From Flavobacterium sp. W4I14 (GTDB lineage: Bacteria; Bacteroidota; Bacteroidia; Sphingobacteriales; Sphingobacteriaceae), in contig JAUSZU010000001.1 in the NCBI GenBank assembly GCA_030817875.1, positions 558,001 to 622,000 on the forward strand: a stretch of DNA of 64,000 bases, written 5' to 3'. This document shows positions 1 to 10,541 of the stretch, one piece after another (the stretch's first letter is position 1; each line of letters opens with the position of its first letter). The notes below the pieces were generated by a model. The model saw nothing but the letters and a program-made list of their open reading frames with translations. It was not told the DNA's origin and searched no databases. The position numbers and the translations under genes were made by a program.

Positions 1-115
1 TTTATTGGACACCAACCTACAGGAAAGGTTCGACGATTTCTGCCAGTTGCTTAACAGGTATTATTATCCCAAAACCGTTTATATTTATGAATCTTCAGTT
101 TCTTGTGGCTGCTAA
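1..115 (+). CDS. 3' end of a CDS truncated by the window edge
   Basis: One frame is open from base 2 to a TAA at 113-115 and gives about 37 residues ending in YESSVSCGC. It stops 7 bases before the next start codon, a spacing typical of co-transcribed genes. The fragment is too short to assign to a family; the Cys-Gly-Cys end is the only notable feature. It could also be a chance open frame. Confidence 0.35.
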   Translation, partial: LLDTNLQERFDDFCQLLNRYYYPKTVYIYESSVSCGC

Positions 116-122
116 ATAGTGC

Positions 123-740
123 ATGATGAAACCTGAATATGTCACGATATTACCTGATGAAAGAGAGGTAAATTATGCAGACGATCCTTTGTGGCAACGG
201 ATTTATGACTATTCGCCAGATAATGAAGATTTTGCAATCCCTTTTTCGCGAAAATTAGCAGTTACCGAGGGCTGGACAAGACGGTTTACTTTACTGGCGA
301 TAGCAGAGTATAAGCGTTTTGTGTATCTCTGTTGTATATCACAGAACGGGGCATCGCCTTCTATTGTTGTTGATAAGGTATGGCATATGCACCTGCTATA
401 TACGGTAGAGTACTGGGAAAAATTCTGCCCATTGGTTTTAGGTCGGAATTTACATCATTATCCCAACGTGGGGGGTATTGTGGAATACAATAAACATCAG
501 GATTGGTATTTAGAAACATTAAAACTTTATCTGATTATCTTCAAAGAAAACCCTCCTCCTGATTTTTGGAGAATGCCCAAGGATATTTTACCACATTTAT
601 TAGATAAGAAAGATGCCACCTCTTCACAAAACAGTAAGAAATCGTTTTACAACAAAATTACAGGTATCATAATAAGTAGATTTCAATTCCTTAGCAAGGT
701 TAAGCTTATGCCAGATAAAGAGCGGAAAAAATCAGTATAA
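123..740 (+). CDS. Glycine-rich domain protein-like (DUF1399/GRDP-like) hypothetical protein
   Basis: This 205-residue protein has no signal peptide or membrane segment and is probably cytoplasmic. The centre carries VDKVWHMHLLYTVEYW (about residues 83-98), followed by LGRNLHHYP and a PPPDFW motif near residue 145. I associate this pattern, a WHxHL core, an HH-P segment and a late PP-x-x-W, with the GRDP-like (DUF1399) domain of bacteria and plants, whose biochemical role is not established. The C-terminal 45 residues are basic and low in conservation signals. It begins 7 bases after the preceding stop, so the two genes may be co-transcribed. ATG-ATG at 123 gives two adjacent possible starts. 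Family call is moderate; function is unknown. Confidence 0.6.
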   Translation: MMKPEYVTILPDEREVNYADDPLWQRIYDYSPDNEDFAIPFSRKLAVTEGWTRRFTLLAIAEYKRFVYLCCISQNGASPSIVVDKVWHMHLLYTVEYWEKFCPLVLGRNLHHYPNVGGIVEYNKHQDWYLETLKLYLIIFKENPPPDFWRMPKDILPHLLDKKDATSSQNSKKSFYNKITGIIISRFQFLSKVKLMPDKERKKSV

Positions 741-1277
741 ATTGACTTTAAGTCATTTATTCCGATAAACGAAGAAAAAGAAGTACCCTTCGTTATCAAA
801 ATAGGTATGAACGACACCTTACAAAGTAGCTTACAACATCAGGAATAAGAAAATGTAAGACTATCGAGCTTATAGGTCCTTCTTTGTCTTACATGATTCA
901 ATTAAAAAAATCCTTCACTTCGACTCTGCTCGACAAAAGCTTAGGATGACGAAATAGAAAAAACAGACGTTATTCCGAGCAGACGAAATCCAAATACAAA
1001 AAGGCAAATCTGCTGTGGCATTACCATTCCTAATCGAGTTCGGAATGATGGGCGAGGAGGCAAGCCTTCTGCAGATTTTCGATCCGCAATTTACTTCAAA
1101 TGCTTGTTTAAGGATTACAAATGCCGGTTAACATCTTAAAAATTTCATCAATTAGGTAGCAGATAGGCAGGATGAAGCAGGACGGTTTGGCGCGCTACGT
1201 TTTATATATTAACCGGAAATAAACCAGCAGCTATATAACGCTTGCTGTAACGTATAACCAAATATATTCCGGAATTT
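741..1277. other. Intergenic region, 537 bp, with degenerate repeat remnants
   Basis: I see no convincing gene here. The sequence has fragments typical of degenerate dispersed repeats, such as an AGCTTAGGATGACG segment near 940. A TTGTTTAAGGATTACAA segment near 1104-1121 is echoed at 30323-30339. An AACCAAA motif lies at 1256-1262, 15 bases before the GH28 start codon. Promoters for the locus are presumably here, but I could not place one confidently. Confidence 0.4.
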
Positions 1278-2697
1278 ATGAAAAGCATCCATTCTTTTAT
1301 GCTTGCAGCGTTTATGCTCGTTAGTATTACCGTTTTTGCCCAACCCAAAACACCAGACTGGGTAAGCAAGGTGGGTGCTAGGAAATTCAGTTTTAAGCAG
1401 AATAACTATCTTGTAAACAAATATGGCGCGATAAACGATGGTAAAACTTTGGCTACAAATGCCATTCAAAAGGCCATTGACGATTGTGCGGCGAAAGGCG
1501 GAGGTATCGTTTTTTTTGAAGCGGGCAAATACCTTACGGGATCAATATTTATTAAAAATGGAGTCAATTTAAAGATTGATGAAGGTGTTGAAATTTTGGG
1601 TAGCCAGAACATTAAGGATTACCCAGAAATCGATACACGTGTGGCCGGCATCGAAATGAAATGGCCTGCTGCGCTGATCAACATTCTAAAACAAAATAAA
1701 GCTTCTATTTCGGGCAAAGGACTCATTAATGCCCAGGGCAAACCATTTTGGGAATATTACTGGAATTTAAGAAAAGAATATGATCCGAAAGGGTTAAGGT
1801 GGATTGTAGATTATGATGCTAAACGGCCAAGAACAATACTGGTCGAACCGGGAAAGGATGTGGTGATTAAAGATATTCATGTACAACAGGCCGGATTTTG
1901 GACAGTCCAGATTTTGTACTCTTCTTATGTAACGGTAGATCATATTACCATTCGGAACAATGTAGATGGCAGCGGCCCGAGTACTGATGGAATTGACGTC
2001 GATTCTTCGTTATGGACACTGATTGAAAATTGCGATATCGATTGTAATGATGATAATTTCTGCCTTAAAGCTGGTCGCGATTGGGATGGCTTAAGGGTAA
2101 ACCGACCAACCGAATATGTGGTGATCCGCAATTGTGTGGCGCGTAAAGGAGCAGGCCTACTTACTTTGGGCAGCGAAACATCAGGCAGTATCCGCCATGT
2201 GTGGGCGACAGATCTGGTAGGCTATGGAACGGGTAACGCGATTAATATTAAATCGGCCAAAACAAGGGGAGGCACGGTAGAAGATGTGTATTTCGGTAAC
2301 ATTACCATGCATGGTGTGGGCAATGTGATCCAGGTAAATCCAAACTGGAATCCAGCTTACAGTTATTCTACTTTACCAGCGGGATACCATCCAGATTCCA
2401 TCCCCGCACATTGGACCAAACTTTTAACCCATGTAGAACCAGCAAACAAAGGTATTCCTAAAATACAAAACATAAACGTGTTTAATGTTACTGCTACCGC
2501 GTGCTAAAAAGGCAATCAATGCCATTGGTTTTTCAGAAACCATATTAAAAAACTTTAACCTCTCCAACCTGAAAATAGAAGCAGCTACTGCCGGAACGAT
2601 CGATTTCGGGCAAAACTGGACTTTTGATCGGGTGAATATTAAAACTACAGACCAAAGCGCATTGAAAGTAAGTAATTCAGTAAGTGTAAATCCTTAG
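1278..2697 (+). pseudogene. Frameshifted GH28 polygalacturonase-like glycosidase
   Basis: The first frame encodes 409 residues with a signal peptide (cleavage near residue 21) and a parallel beta-helix of GH28 type. Visible GH28 signatures are STDGID (residues 235-240), the paired acids NDD (257-259), GLLTLGSE (about 293-300) and NIK (323-325), corresponding to the family's NTD, DD, G-x-G and RIK sites. The frame stops at 2507 just after NVFNVTATAC. A second frame, open across 2485-2697, continues naturally as AKKAINAIGF and adds the last beta-helix coils. A one-base change between about 2497 and 2507 would restore one protein of about 472 residues. GH28 enzymes hydrolyse alpha-1,4-galacturonide links in pectin. 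All catalytic sites lie before the break, so the truncated product might still fold in part. It could also be a sequencing error. Confidence 0.8.
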
Positions 2698-2710
2698 CCG
2701 TTTCGAAAAA

Positions 2711-5700
2711 ATGAAAAGATTTTACAGTTTATGCTACTGCCTGGGTTTATCGGTGACTACACTTTTTGGACAAGAACTTTATCCTCCAACCTTAAAATCA
2801 GGAACCTGGCATAATGAAAACGCAAGTTTACGGTACCGTCCGGAGGGAAGAGACTTTGTTATCCATAACGGTACAAGAAGGTTTACCAGAGCATTATACG
2901 GAACCAATACTGCATTTCGGGTCGAGGCTGGCGATCTGCCTGAATTTGCTTTGTATATGCCAGCTATGGGCGGTAACCTGCAGTTTGGCTTACTTGATGG
3001 CAATAACAGCAAATGGCTGATTAAGGCAACGGATATTACCGCCAGGTACCGTCCGGGATCGATGATTTACACGATAAAAGATCCATTGCTGGGAAATGGG
3101 ACGCTTCATTTAACCCTCCTTGCATTGAGCAATAGCGATGGTATGGTGTTAAAAGCCCGTTTCGAAAATGTGAAAAAGGGTGTAGAGCTGCTTTGGGTTT
3201 TCGGTGGAGCAAGTGATAAAAAGTTTAGCCGGAGTGGCGATATGGGGGTAGATCCCGAATCTTCTTTTTACCTTGAAAAACAAAACTGCAAGGATAATTT
3301 ATTTACGGTTACAAAAAACAGTTTCCAGCTCCAATATGCCAAAATCAAAAAGATAAGCGGAATTTTCCCTGCCGAAACCAGGATTGCGGATGCTGCTGAT
3401 TTATCTTCTCCTTTAACATTAGATCAATCTAAAACACAGCAAAATCCAATAGTTACCGGAAAACTAAGGGTAGAAAATGGTAAAGATTTCTATGTATTGA
3501 TCCAAAATCCTGAAAAAGACAATGCTCCTAAAACATGGGATAGTGCTACCCAGTTTATGGAATCAGAAAAGAAACGTGAAGTTTTAGCCGATCGGGTACA
3601 GGTTGATACACCAGATCCCTTTTTCAACACCATCGGTGGTACTTTGGCGATGGCTTCGGATGGGATTTGGGAAGCACCATCTTATATGCACGGTGCCATA
3701 GGCTGGCGGATGCGTTTGCCCGGTTGGCGCGGGCCTTACACTGCCGATCCACTAGGTTGGCACGATCGGGCACGAACACATTTTAATGCCTACGCCAAAT
3801 CGCAGGTGCTCAATCCCGAGAGTGGTACTATCTTGGCCGATACTGCTTTTAATCTTTCACGATCAAAAGAGGTCATGGGGACTGCAATGTTCAGCAATGG
3901 CTACATCAGTCGTGAACCGGATGGAAAATCGATCAGACCACACCATTACGATATGAACCTGGTGTATATCGATCAATTACTGTGGCATTTTAACTGGACA
4001 GGCGATTTAGCTTATGTAAAAGAAATGTGGCCGGTAATTAAGCGGCACCTGGCTTGGGAGAAAAGAGTTTTTGATGCGGATGATAACGGTCTTTATGATG
4101 CCTATGCAGCCATTTGGGCAAGCGATGCATTGCAATATAGTGGCGGAAGCGGAACACATAGCTCAGCTTATAACTTCCGCGCGAATTTAATTGCCGCTAA
4201 ACTTGCCCGTTTGATTAATGAAGATGCAAGTGTCTATCAAAAAGAGGCCGACAAAATATTAAAAGCCATGAATGCCCAACTCTGGATGCCAGAAAAAGGC
4301 TGGTATGCAGAATATAAAGATGCTTTAGGCCTACAGCAATTGCATCCGGCTGCAGGTTTATGGACGGTTTATCACAGTATAGATTCGGAGGTTCCGGATG
4401 CTTTTCAGGCCTGGCAGAGTTTAAGGTATGTTGATACCAATATCCCACACATACCTGTAAGGGCTAAAGGACTCGAAGATAAAGGTTACTATACTTTATC
4501 AACCACAAACTGGATGCCTTACGAATGGTCGTTAAACAATGTGGTTTTAGCGGAAGTTACCCATACGGCATTGGCCAACTGGCAAGTTGGCAGGACTGAA
4601 GAAGCCTTTAAGCTTTGGAAAAGCGAAATATTGGCCAGCATGTATATTGGGGGAAGTCCGGGTAATTTTGCCCAGGTTTCTCGTTATGATGCCATTTTAG
4701 GGGAGTCGTACCGCGATTTTGGTGATCCGGTAGGCATTAATTCAAGAACACTCGTTGAAGGGCTTTTTGGTGTGGTGCCTGATGCACTGAATAAAACCTT
4801 GCTCATCAGACCAGGTTTACCGCAAGAATGGGATCATGCGGCCCTAAACATTCCTGATCTTTCTTTTTCTTTTAAACGGAAAGGATTAGTTGATACCTAT
4901 GAGCTATTGCCGAGGTTTGCGATTAGGCTCAGACTTAAAATGCGCATTAAAGCCAGGAGCAATCAATTAAAATCGGTTAAGATTAATGGAAAAGCAGTAA
5001 AGTGGAAAAATGTAGCCGACGCAATTGGCTTACCTGAAATCGAGATTGAAAGCGCAGTTGCAAAAGATTATTTGGTTGAATTGATTTGGGGAGGTGAAAC
5101 CTTAAATCAACCTAAAATTGGCGCAGCCTATACTGATGGTTCGAAAATGGAAGTCGATTTTGGTAAAGCTAAAATTGTTAAAATATTCGATCCACAGCAG
5201 GTGCTTAACAATATAAATACAAGTGAAAGTAAACTTAGTACAAATCTTCAGGGCGAACCAGGCGACCGTACCTTCTTTGCCCAGGTTAAGAATGGTCCGT
5301 TCATGTATTGGTTTCCTGTTTGTTTTAAACTGAAGAAGGCAGTGAAAAAGCCGGATCAAAATTTAGATTTAACTGCTAAAGAATGGGCAGGTAAAAAGCT
5401 GGAAACGCAAGATTTATCGACTTATTTTAACGATCAGGTCGGTCAGATTTTTAACCATAAATACCTGTCTCCACGGCCACAAACCACAACTTTACAGCTG
5501 GCCTGGCAAGGCATTGGTGATTGGACGCATCCCAAATTAAAACCCGAAATCAATGATATGGGCTTGCGTAAACTGGCAGGCAACAAAGGTGAATTTTCAT
5601 TGGCTTCTGGAGTGGTTTTTAAAACACCATCAGATAGCACTTCAAAAAATATCATTTACACCGCTCAGTGGGACAATTTTCCCCGAAAAGCAGAAATTTC

Positions 5701-6106
5701 ACTTTCTGGTAAAGCAAGCGGGATCTTTTTCCTTTTGGCAGGGACAACCAACCCCATGCAAAGCAGAATGGATAATGGTGTAATTACGGTTCAGTATACC
5801 GATGGATCTACCCAAAAATTGTTATTACGTAACCCCGAAAATTGGTGGCCGATTGAGCAGGATCTTTTTACCGATGGTTTCGCTTTCGATACCGGTGCAG
5901 AACGGCCTGTACGTGTACACCTGAAAACAGGTAAAATTGTAACCGGACAAGATGGCGATAGCTGGAACGGAAAAGATATAAAAGGAGGTGCAGCAACAGC
6001 TTTGGGCCTAAAGCTTGATCCTAACAAAACACTGGCTAAGCTTACCTTATCGGCGCTTTGTAATGATGTCATTATCGGTTTAATGGCCGTAACACTGGTT
6101 CGTTAG
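2711..6106 (+). CDS. DUF4450-type six-hairpin glycosidase, secreted
   Basis: This 1131-residue protein has a signal peptide (about residues 1-20). The N-terminal 200 residues, starting with a YRPEGRDFVIHNG segment, match my memory of the DUF4450 beta-sandwich found in Bacteroidota. The middle, about residues 300-700, is rich in Trp and aromatic helices (GWRMRLPGWRGPY, LPHIPVRA-like turns) as expected of an (alpha/alpha)6 catalytic barrel, followed by beta-rich C-terminal domains. It begins 13 bases after the GH28 gene and ends 10 bases before the hybrid regulator, so the three are probably one transcript. A role in removing side-chain sugars from pectin or rhamnogalacturonan is inferred from context. 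Substrate and catalytic residues are unknown. Sure that it is a large secreted glycosidase-like protein, less sure of the family. Confidence 0.65.
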   Translation: MKRFYSLCYCLGLSVTTLFGQELYPPTLKSGTWHNENASLRYRPEGRDFVIHNGTRRFTRALYGTNTAFRVEAGDLPEFALYMPAMGGNLQFGLLDGNNSKWLIKATDITARYRPGSMIYTIKDPLLGNGTLHLTLLALSNSDGMVLKARFENVKKGVELLWVFGGASDKKFSRSGDMGVDPESSFYLEKQNCKDNLFTVTKNSFQLQYAKIKKISGIFPAETRIADAADLSSPLTLDQSKTQQNPIVTGKLRVENGKDFYVLIQNPEKDNAPKTWDSATQFMESEKKREVLADRVQVDTPDPFFNTIGGTLAMASDGIWEAPSYMHGAIGWRMRLPGWRGPYTADPLGWHDRARTHFNAYAKSQVLNPESGTILADTAFNLSRSKEVMGTAMFSNGYISREPDGKSIRPHHYDMNLVYIDQLLWHFNWTGDLAYVKEMWPVIKRHLAWEKRVFDADDNGLYDAYAAIWASDALQYSGGSGTHSSAYNFRANLIAAKLARLINEDASVYQKEADKILKAMNAQLWMPEKGWYAEYKDALGLQQLHPAAGLWTVYHSIDSEVPDAFQAWQSLRYVDTNIPHIPVRAKGLEDKGYYTLSTTNWMPYEWSLNNVVLAEVTHTALANWQVGRTEEAFKLWKSEILASMYIGGSPGNFAQVSRYDAILGESYRDFGDPVGINSRTLVEGLFGVVPDALNKTLLIRPGLPQEWDHAALNIPDLSFSFKRKGLVDTYELLPRFAIRLRLKMRIKARSNQLKSVKINGKAVKWKNVADAIGLPEIEIESAVAKDYLVELIWGGETLNQPKIGAAYTDGSKMEVDFGKAKIVKIFDPQQVLNNINTSESKLSTNLQGEPGDRTFFAQVKNGPFMYWFPVCFKLKKAVKKPDQNLDLTAKEWAGKKLETQDLSTYFNDQVGQIFNHKYLSPRPQTTTLQLAWQGIGDWTHPKLKPEINDMGLRKLAGNKGEFSLASGVVFKTPSDSTSKNIIYTAQWDNFPRKAEISLSGKASGIFFLLAGTTNPMQSRMDNGVITVQYTDGSTQKLLLRNPENWWPIEQDLFTDGFAFDTGAERPVRVHLKTGKIVTGQDGDSWNGKDIKGGAATALGLKLDPNKTLAKLTLSALCNDVIIGLMAVTLVR

Positions 6107-6116
6107 TTTTTGAATA

Positions 6117-9100
6117 ATGTGTTATAAAAGCTGGATATCGAAAAAAATAATATTGCCGATCATAACGATTTGCTTGTCTTTTTTCTCTGCTTTTTCACAA
6201 TTGAAAAGCAATATCGCGCATTACTCTACCGAAGATGGGCTTTCGCATGATGGTGTGCTCTGCATTACCCAAGACCGCGACGGTTTTATGTGGTTTGGTA
6301 CTTTTGATGGCCTAAACCGTTTCGACGGGACAAATTTTGTGGTTTACAAAAGCAGGCCTGGCGATACCTCTAACTTACGGACCAATAAAATAAGGGAAAT
6401 TGTAGAAGATAAATCGGGTTACCTGTGGGTAAAAACCTACGATTTTAAGATTTATCGTTTTGATAAGCGTACTGAACAGTTTTTACCCGTTTCTGATGGG
6501 CCTTTTAAAGCATTTTTTAAAGACCAGGTAATTATCGACCACATGGTGCCTGATATTAAAAATGGTGTTTGGTTGCTAACTGAAAATCAAGGGCTTTTGT
6601 ATGCCGCAAATAACTTTAAAGGGCAACCCGGCATCATACAGTTTGCTAAAGAGCAACAGCCTGGCAGACAAATTAAAGGAAACGCTGTGAAATTCAGGTA
6701 CCGCGATGAAAAGCAAAGAATCTGGATAGGCACCGAAGGTGGATTGAACTGTCTACAAGGGAATAACAATGGTAACTATCAAGTGCTCAGGTTTTCTGCG
6801 CCTATAGAAAAAATGCTTTCTTCTTATGCTGTTAATTGTGTTGCTCAGAGCAAAGAATCGCTTTATTTTGGTACTGGTGATGGAAATTTATTAATCTACG
6901 ACCTAAGGACGCAATCTTTTCAGGTTAAACAGATTAGTAAGGGAACTGCGTTTAATTCCATTTGTTATTCAAAAGCGGGTCTGATTTATATTTCTACCAT
7001 GGGAAAAGGAATGCTCACGGTTGATCCCATCAGTTTTAAAGTAAGCCAATCTGGAAGCAAAGAAAATTATTTATCCCTTAACGAAGACCATTCAGGATTA
7101 ATCTGGATCGAGCCACAGGAAAACGGAATTATAAAGTACGATCCTAAAACACAACAGTATAAATATTTCAGCCAAAAAAGAGATTTCAATTTCTCGAGCC
7201 GCGATTATAGCGTAGTTGCCGATGCAAACGGGATATTATGGGTAAGCATGAAAGGTGGTGGTTTTGGCTTCTATAATCCACAGCGCGATGAGATTGATTA
7301 TTTTTATGATCAGCCCGGCTCTTCAGACCAAAAGTTTTCCAATATTATTACGAGTTTATATGTAGACCGGATGGGGACCCTTTGGATGAGCGCACGCGAT
7401 GGTGGGATTAATAAAGTGGTTTCGCTTACTGATAAATTTAATTACCACCGTTTAGCCAATAACCCTAAAAACCGCTCAGAAAATGAAGTAAGGGCCATGA
7501 TGCACGATCAGAAGGGGCGCTTATGGGTTTGCAGTAAAGACGGCCGCATTCGGGTTTACGAAAATGATAAAGAAGTTGATGTTTTTGGAAGAGGAAATAA
7601 ACAGATTGGTACGGTTTACAGCATTATAGAAGACAGCAGGGGTAATGTTTGGTTAGGAACAAAAGGCGATGGCCTGTTTAAAGCCACACCAACAGATCAA
7701 AAAAGGAATCTTTATACACTTAAGAATTTTAGAAACAACCCCTCGGATGTAAACAGTTTGAGCAGCGATCTGGTATATTCGGTTATTGAAGATTCGAGAG
7801 GGCGCATTTGGGTAGGCACGCTGGGTGGTGGTATTAATTTGTTGAGCAATATCGATGGCAAAGAAGGTTTTAAGAATTTTTACAATGCTTTTCATAATTA
7901 TCCTTTTGGCTGGGCCAAGGTTATCCGGCATTTATTAGAAGACAACAATGGCAGGATCTGGATTGGAACAAGCAATGGTTTACTGCGCTTTGATCCGAAC
8001 AAGCCAGTTACCAATGGTTACCGGTTTTTAGCTTACCGTAAAATCCGTGGAGACCATGCCAGTTTGGGGAATAATAGCGTACAGTATATTTACAAAGATA
8101 AAGCTGGCGGCATCTGGATCGCTACTTTTGGTGGCGGTTTAAATAAAGTAATTGCCGATCCGAAAAATCCTGATGTATTACGCTTTGAGGTTTTTACCAC
8201 ACAAAATGGACTGGCGAATGATGTACTGCTAAGCATGAGTGGCGACAAAGAAGGTAACTTCTGGATTGCTACCGAACGCGGTCTATCCAGGTTTAACCCA
8301 AAACATAAAACATTCAAAAACTACGATTCTTTCGACGGATTGCCAAAGGTTGGTTTTTCTGAGGCTACCTGTTTTACGGCAAACAATGGGCAACTTTATT
8401 TTGGCCTTACTGATGGTTATATCAAATTTAATCCTTTAAAAATTGCCGATCAGCGTACCTCATCGAAAATGGCGCTGACCAAAATTCAACTGTATTATAA
8501 GGATATTGATCCCGGAGATAAAGATTCTCCTTTAAAATTTACCATCAACGAAACTAAGTCGCTGGTGCTCAACTACGATCAGAATGTAATTAGTATTGAT
8601 TACACGGTGCTCGATTACCGTGCCTCCAACAAAATAACCTATGCTTATAAGCTCGAAGGCTTTGATAAAACCTGGCACCAGGTAAACGATTTGCGCAGAG
8701 CAACCTATACCAACATTCCGCCAGGCACCTATACCTTTAAAGTGCGGGCCACAAATGATGATCTTTTTTTAACCCTACCCGAAAAAACATTGGAGATCAT
8801 TGTCCGTCCGCCTTTTTATTTAAGCTGGTTTGCCTATCTCATTTATTTTTTGCTGGCTATTGTTATCGCTGTTTTAGCAAGGCGGATTATTGTAACTATG
8901 ATCAGATTACGCAACAAGGTTTTGGTAGAACAGAAATTAACGGAGGTTAAACTCTCTTTTTTTACCAATATCTCGCACGAACTCAGAACGCCACTTACCC
9001 TGATTGTAAATCCCTTAGAAGAAATATCGCGTAACGAAAAATTATCAGACAGGGGGAGGAAATTTATCAATGTGATCCACCGAAATGCGACCCGGATGAT

Positions 9101-10523
9101 CAGGTTTACCAATCAGTTACTTGATTTTAGGAAACTGCAGAACGGAAAAATGCAGCTTAATGTAGCTGAAATTGATTTGGTGGCTTTATCCAAAGATGTG
9201 GCCAGCCATTTTTCTGCCATGGCCGACGAAAAGCAGATTAAATTCGATGTTCTTGCAGATCAGCAACCGGTTTTGGCCTGGGTAGACGGAGAAAAGATTG
9301 AAATTATCCTTTATAATTTGCTCTCCAACGCATTTAAATTTACACCACCTCATCGAAAAATCTGGATCGAGATTAAAACTGAAGAAGAAACCGGCGATAT
9401 ATTGATTCACATTATTGATGAGGGCAAGGGTATTTCAACAGATAAACTGGAGGAAATATTTGAAATCTATCACGAAGAAAGTATTACCGCAGATACCAAT
9501 TTAAAGGGGACGGGAATTGGTTTGGCACTCGCCCGTGGATTGGCTTTAAGTCACCATGGCAAGCTGTGGGCCGAACAGCATAGCAGTGGCGGCATGATTT
9601 TTACCCTGCGGCTAAAATCCGGATATACCCATTTCGATGCTTCGGAAGTGAACTTTACTGAAAAGAGCAGCCTGGAAGAACCGTTAAGTTTAAGCATGCC
9701 TGTGGGAAACCAGGCGTCACCAATCAATTCGAATACCAATGGCCAACACCCGCAATTGTTAATTGTAGAGGATAATCCTGACCTCCGAAACTTTCTGGAG
9801 CTTAGGTTTAAAGATCATTATCGCGTTAGCACAGCTGGTGATGGTGCTGAAGGTTTTGAAATGGCATTGGCCATACTGCCCGACTTGATTATCAGCGACG
9901 TAATGATGCCTAAAATGGATGGCATCCAAATGCTCGATCAGTTAAAAAATGATGCGGCTACCAGCCACATTCCCGTAATTTTACTCACCGCTAAATCTTC
10001 TATTGAAAGCCGGATTGAAGGTTTAAAATATGGCGCAGATATTTATTTAACCAAACCTTTTAATACTGATTTTCTCTCTGCGGCAATTGATAATTTGATC
10101 CGTTCGAGGAAAAAACTCTTCGAGCAACTCTCCAATAGACAAGAGCAGCGTATTGTATCCCTTCAGCCTGACGAAATTGTTATTACCTCAAAGGACGAAA
10201 GCTTTTTGAAAGAAATGATCAAAATTGTGGAAGAGGGGATGATTCAATCTGATTTTAATATTGATGAGGTTGCGGCAGCAATTGGCATGGGCAGAACAAC
10301 TTTCTATAAAAAGCTAAAGAGTTTGACCTCATTGAGTCCGGTGGAGTTTGTACGCGATATGCGCCTTAAACGCAGTAAACAACTGTTAGATTCGGGCAAG
10401 TGCACCGTTTCGGAAGCGGGTTACCTATCCGGTTTTAACAGTTTGCCTTATTTCAGTACCTGTTTTAAGGAGAAGTATAATGTTTCGCCGTCGGCTTATC
10501 TAAAAACAATGGTATATACCTAG
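6117..10523 (+). CDS. Hybrid two-component system sensor/regulator (HTCS)
   Basis: This 1468-residue protein combines sensor and transcription factor. An N-terminal signal (1-27) is followed by many two-component propeller repeats (IWIGT and LWV blades, about 30-780), a Y_Y_Y domain (about 790-895) and one membrane segment (about 903-926). The cytoplasmic side has HisKA with the phosphoacceptor in FFTNISHELRTPLTLI (His954), HATPase_c with NLLSNAFKF and GTGIGLALARG, a receiver domain with LLIVEDN and SDVMMPKMDG (Asp1261), and an AraC-type HTH (about 1370-1465). HTCS proteins bind an oligosaccharide in the periplasm and activate adjacent susCD operons. Its place between glycosidase genes and the FAS1-SusC-SusD run fits control of this locus. 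Domain assignment is very secure; the ligand is inferred to be a pectin fragment. Confidence 0.95.
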   Translation: MCYKSWISKKIILPIITICLSFFSAFSQLKSNIAHYSTEDGLSHDGVLCITQDRDGFMWFGTFDGLNRFDGTNFVVYKSRPGDTSNLRTNKIREIVEDKSGYLWVKTYDFKIYRFDKRTEQFLPVSDGPFKAFFKDQVIIDHMVPDIKNGVWLLTENQGLLYAANNFKGQPGIIQFAKEQQPGRQIKGNAVKFRYRDEKQRIWIGTEGGLNCLQGNNNGNYQVLRFSAPIEKMLSSYAVNCVAQSKESLYFGTGDGNLLIYDLRTQSFQVKQISKGTAFNSICYSKAGLIYISTMGKGMLTVDPISFKVSQSGSKENYLSLNEDHSGLIWIEPQENGIIKYDPKTQQYKYFSQKRDFNFSSRDYSVVADANGILWVSMKGGGFGFYNPQRDEIDYFYDQPGSSDQKFSNIITSLYVDRMGTLWMSARDGGINKVVSLTDKFNYHRLANNPKNRSENEVRAMMHDQKGRLWVCSKDGRIRVYENDKEVDVFGRGNKQIGTVYSIIEDSRGNVWLGTKGDGLFKATPTDQKRNLYTLKNFRNNPSDVNSLSSDLVYSVIEDSRGRIWVGTLGGGINLLSNIDGKEGFKNFYNAFHNYPFGWAKVIRHLLEDNNGRIWIGTSNGLLRFDPNKPVTNGYRFLAYRKIRGDHASLGNNSVQYIYKDKAGGIWIATFGGGLNKVIADPKNPDVLRFEVFTTQNGLANDVLLSMSGDKEGNFWIATERGLSRFNPKHKTFKNYDSFDGLPKVGFSEATCFTANNGQLYFGLTDGYIKFNPLKIADQRTSSKMALTKIQLYYKDIDPGDKDSPLKFTINETKSLVLNYDQNVISIDYTVLDYRASNKITYAYKLEGFDKTWHQVNDLRRATYTNIPPGTYTFKVRATNDDLFLTLPEKTLEIIVRPPFYLSWFAYLIYFLLAIVIAVLARRIIVTMIRLRNKVLVEQKLTEVKLSFFTNISHELRTPLTLIVNPLEEISRNEKLSDRGRKFINVIHRNATRMIRFTNQLLDFRKLQNGKMQLNVAEIDLVALSKDVASHFSAMADEKQIKFDVLADQQPVLAWVDGEKIEIILYNLLSNAFKFTPPHRKIWIEIKTEEETGDILIHIIDEGKGISTDKLEEIFEIYHEESITADTNLKGTGIGLALARGLALSHHGKLWAEQHSSGGMIFTLRLKSGYTHFDASEVNFTEKSSLEEPLSLSMPVGNQASPINSNTNGQHPQLLIVEDNPDLRNFLELRFKDHYRVSTAGDGAEGFEMALAILPDLIISDVMMPKMDGIQMLDQLKNDAATSHIPVILLTAKSSIESRIEGLKYGADIYLTKPFNTDFLSAAIDNLIRSRKKLFEQLSNRQEQRIVSLQPDEIVITSKDESFLKEMIKIVEEGMIQSDFNIDEVAAAIGMGRTTFYKKLKSLTSLSPVEFVRDMRLKRSKQLLDSGKCTVSEAGYLSGFNSLPYFSTCFKEKYNVSPSAYLKTMVYT

Positions 10524-10541
10524 ATTGAAATTGGTGCTGGT

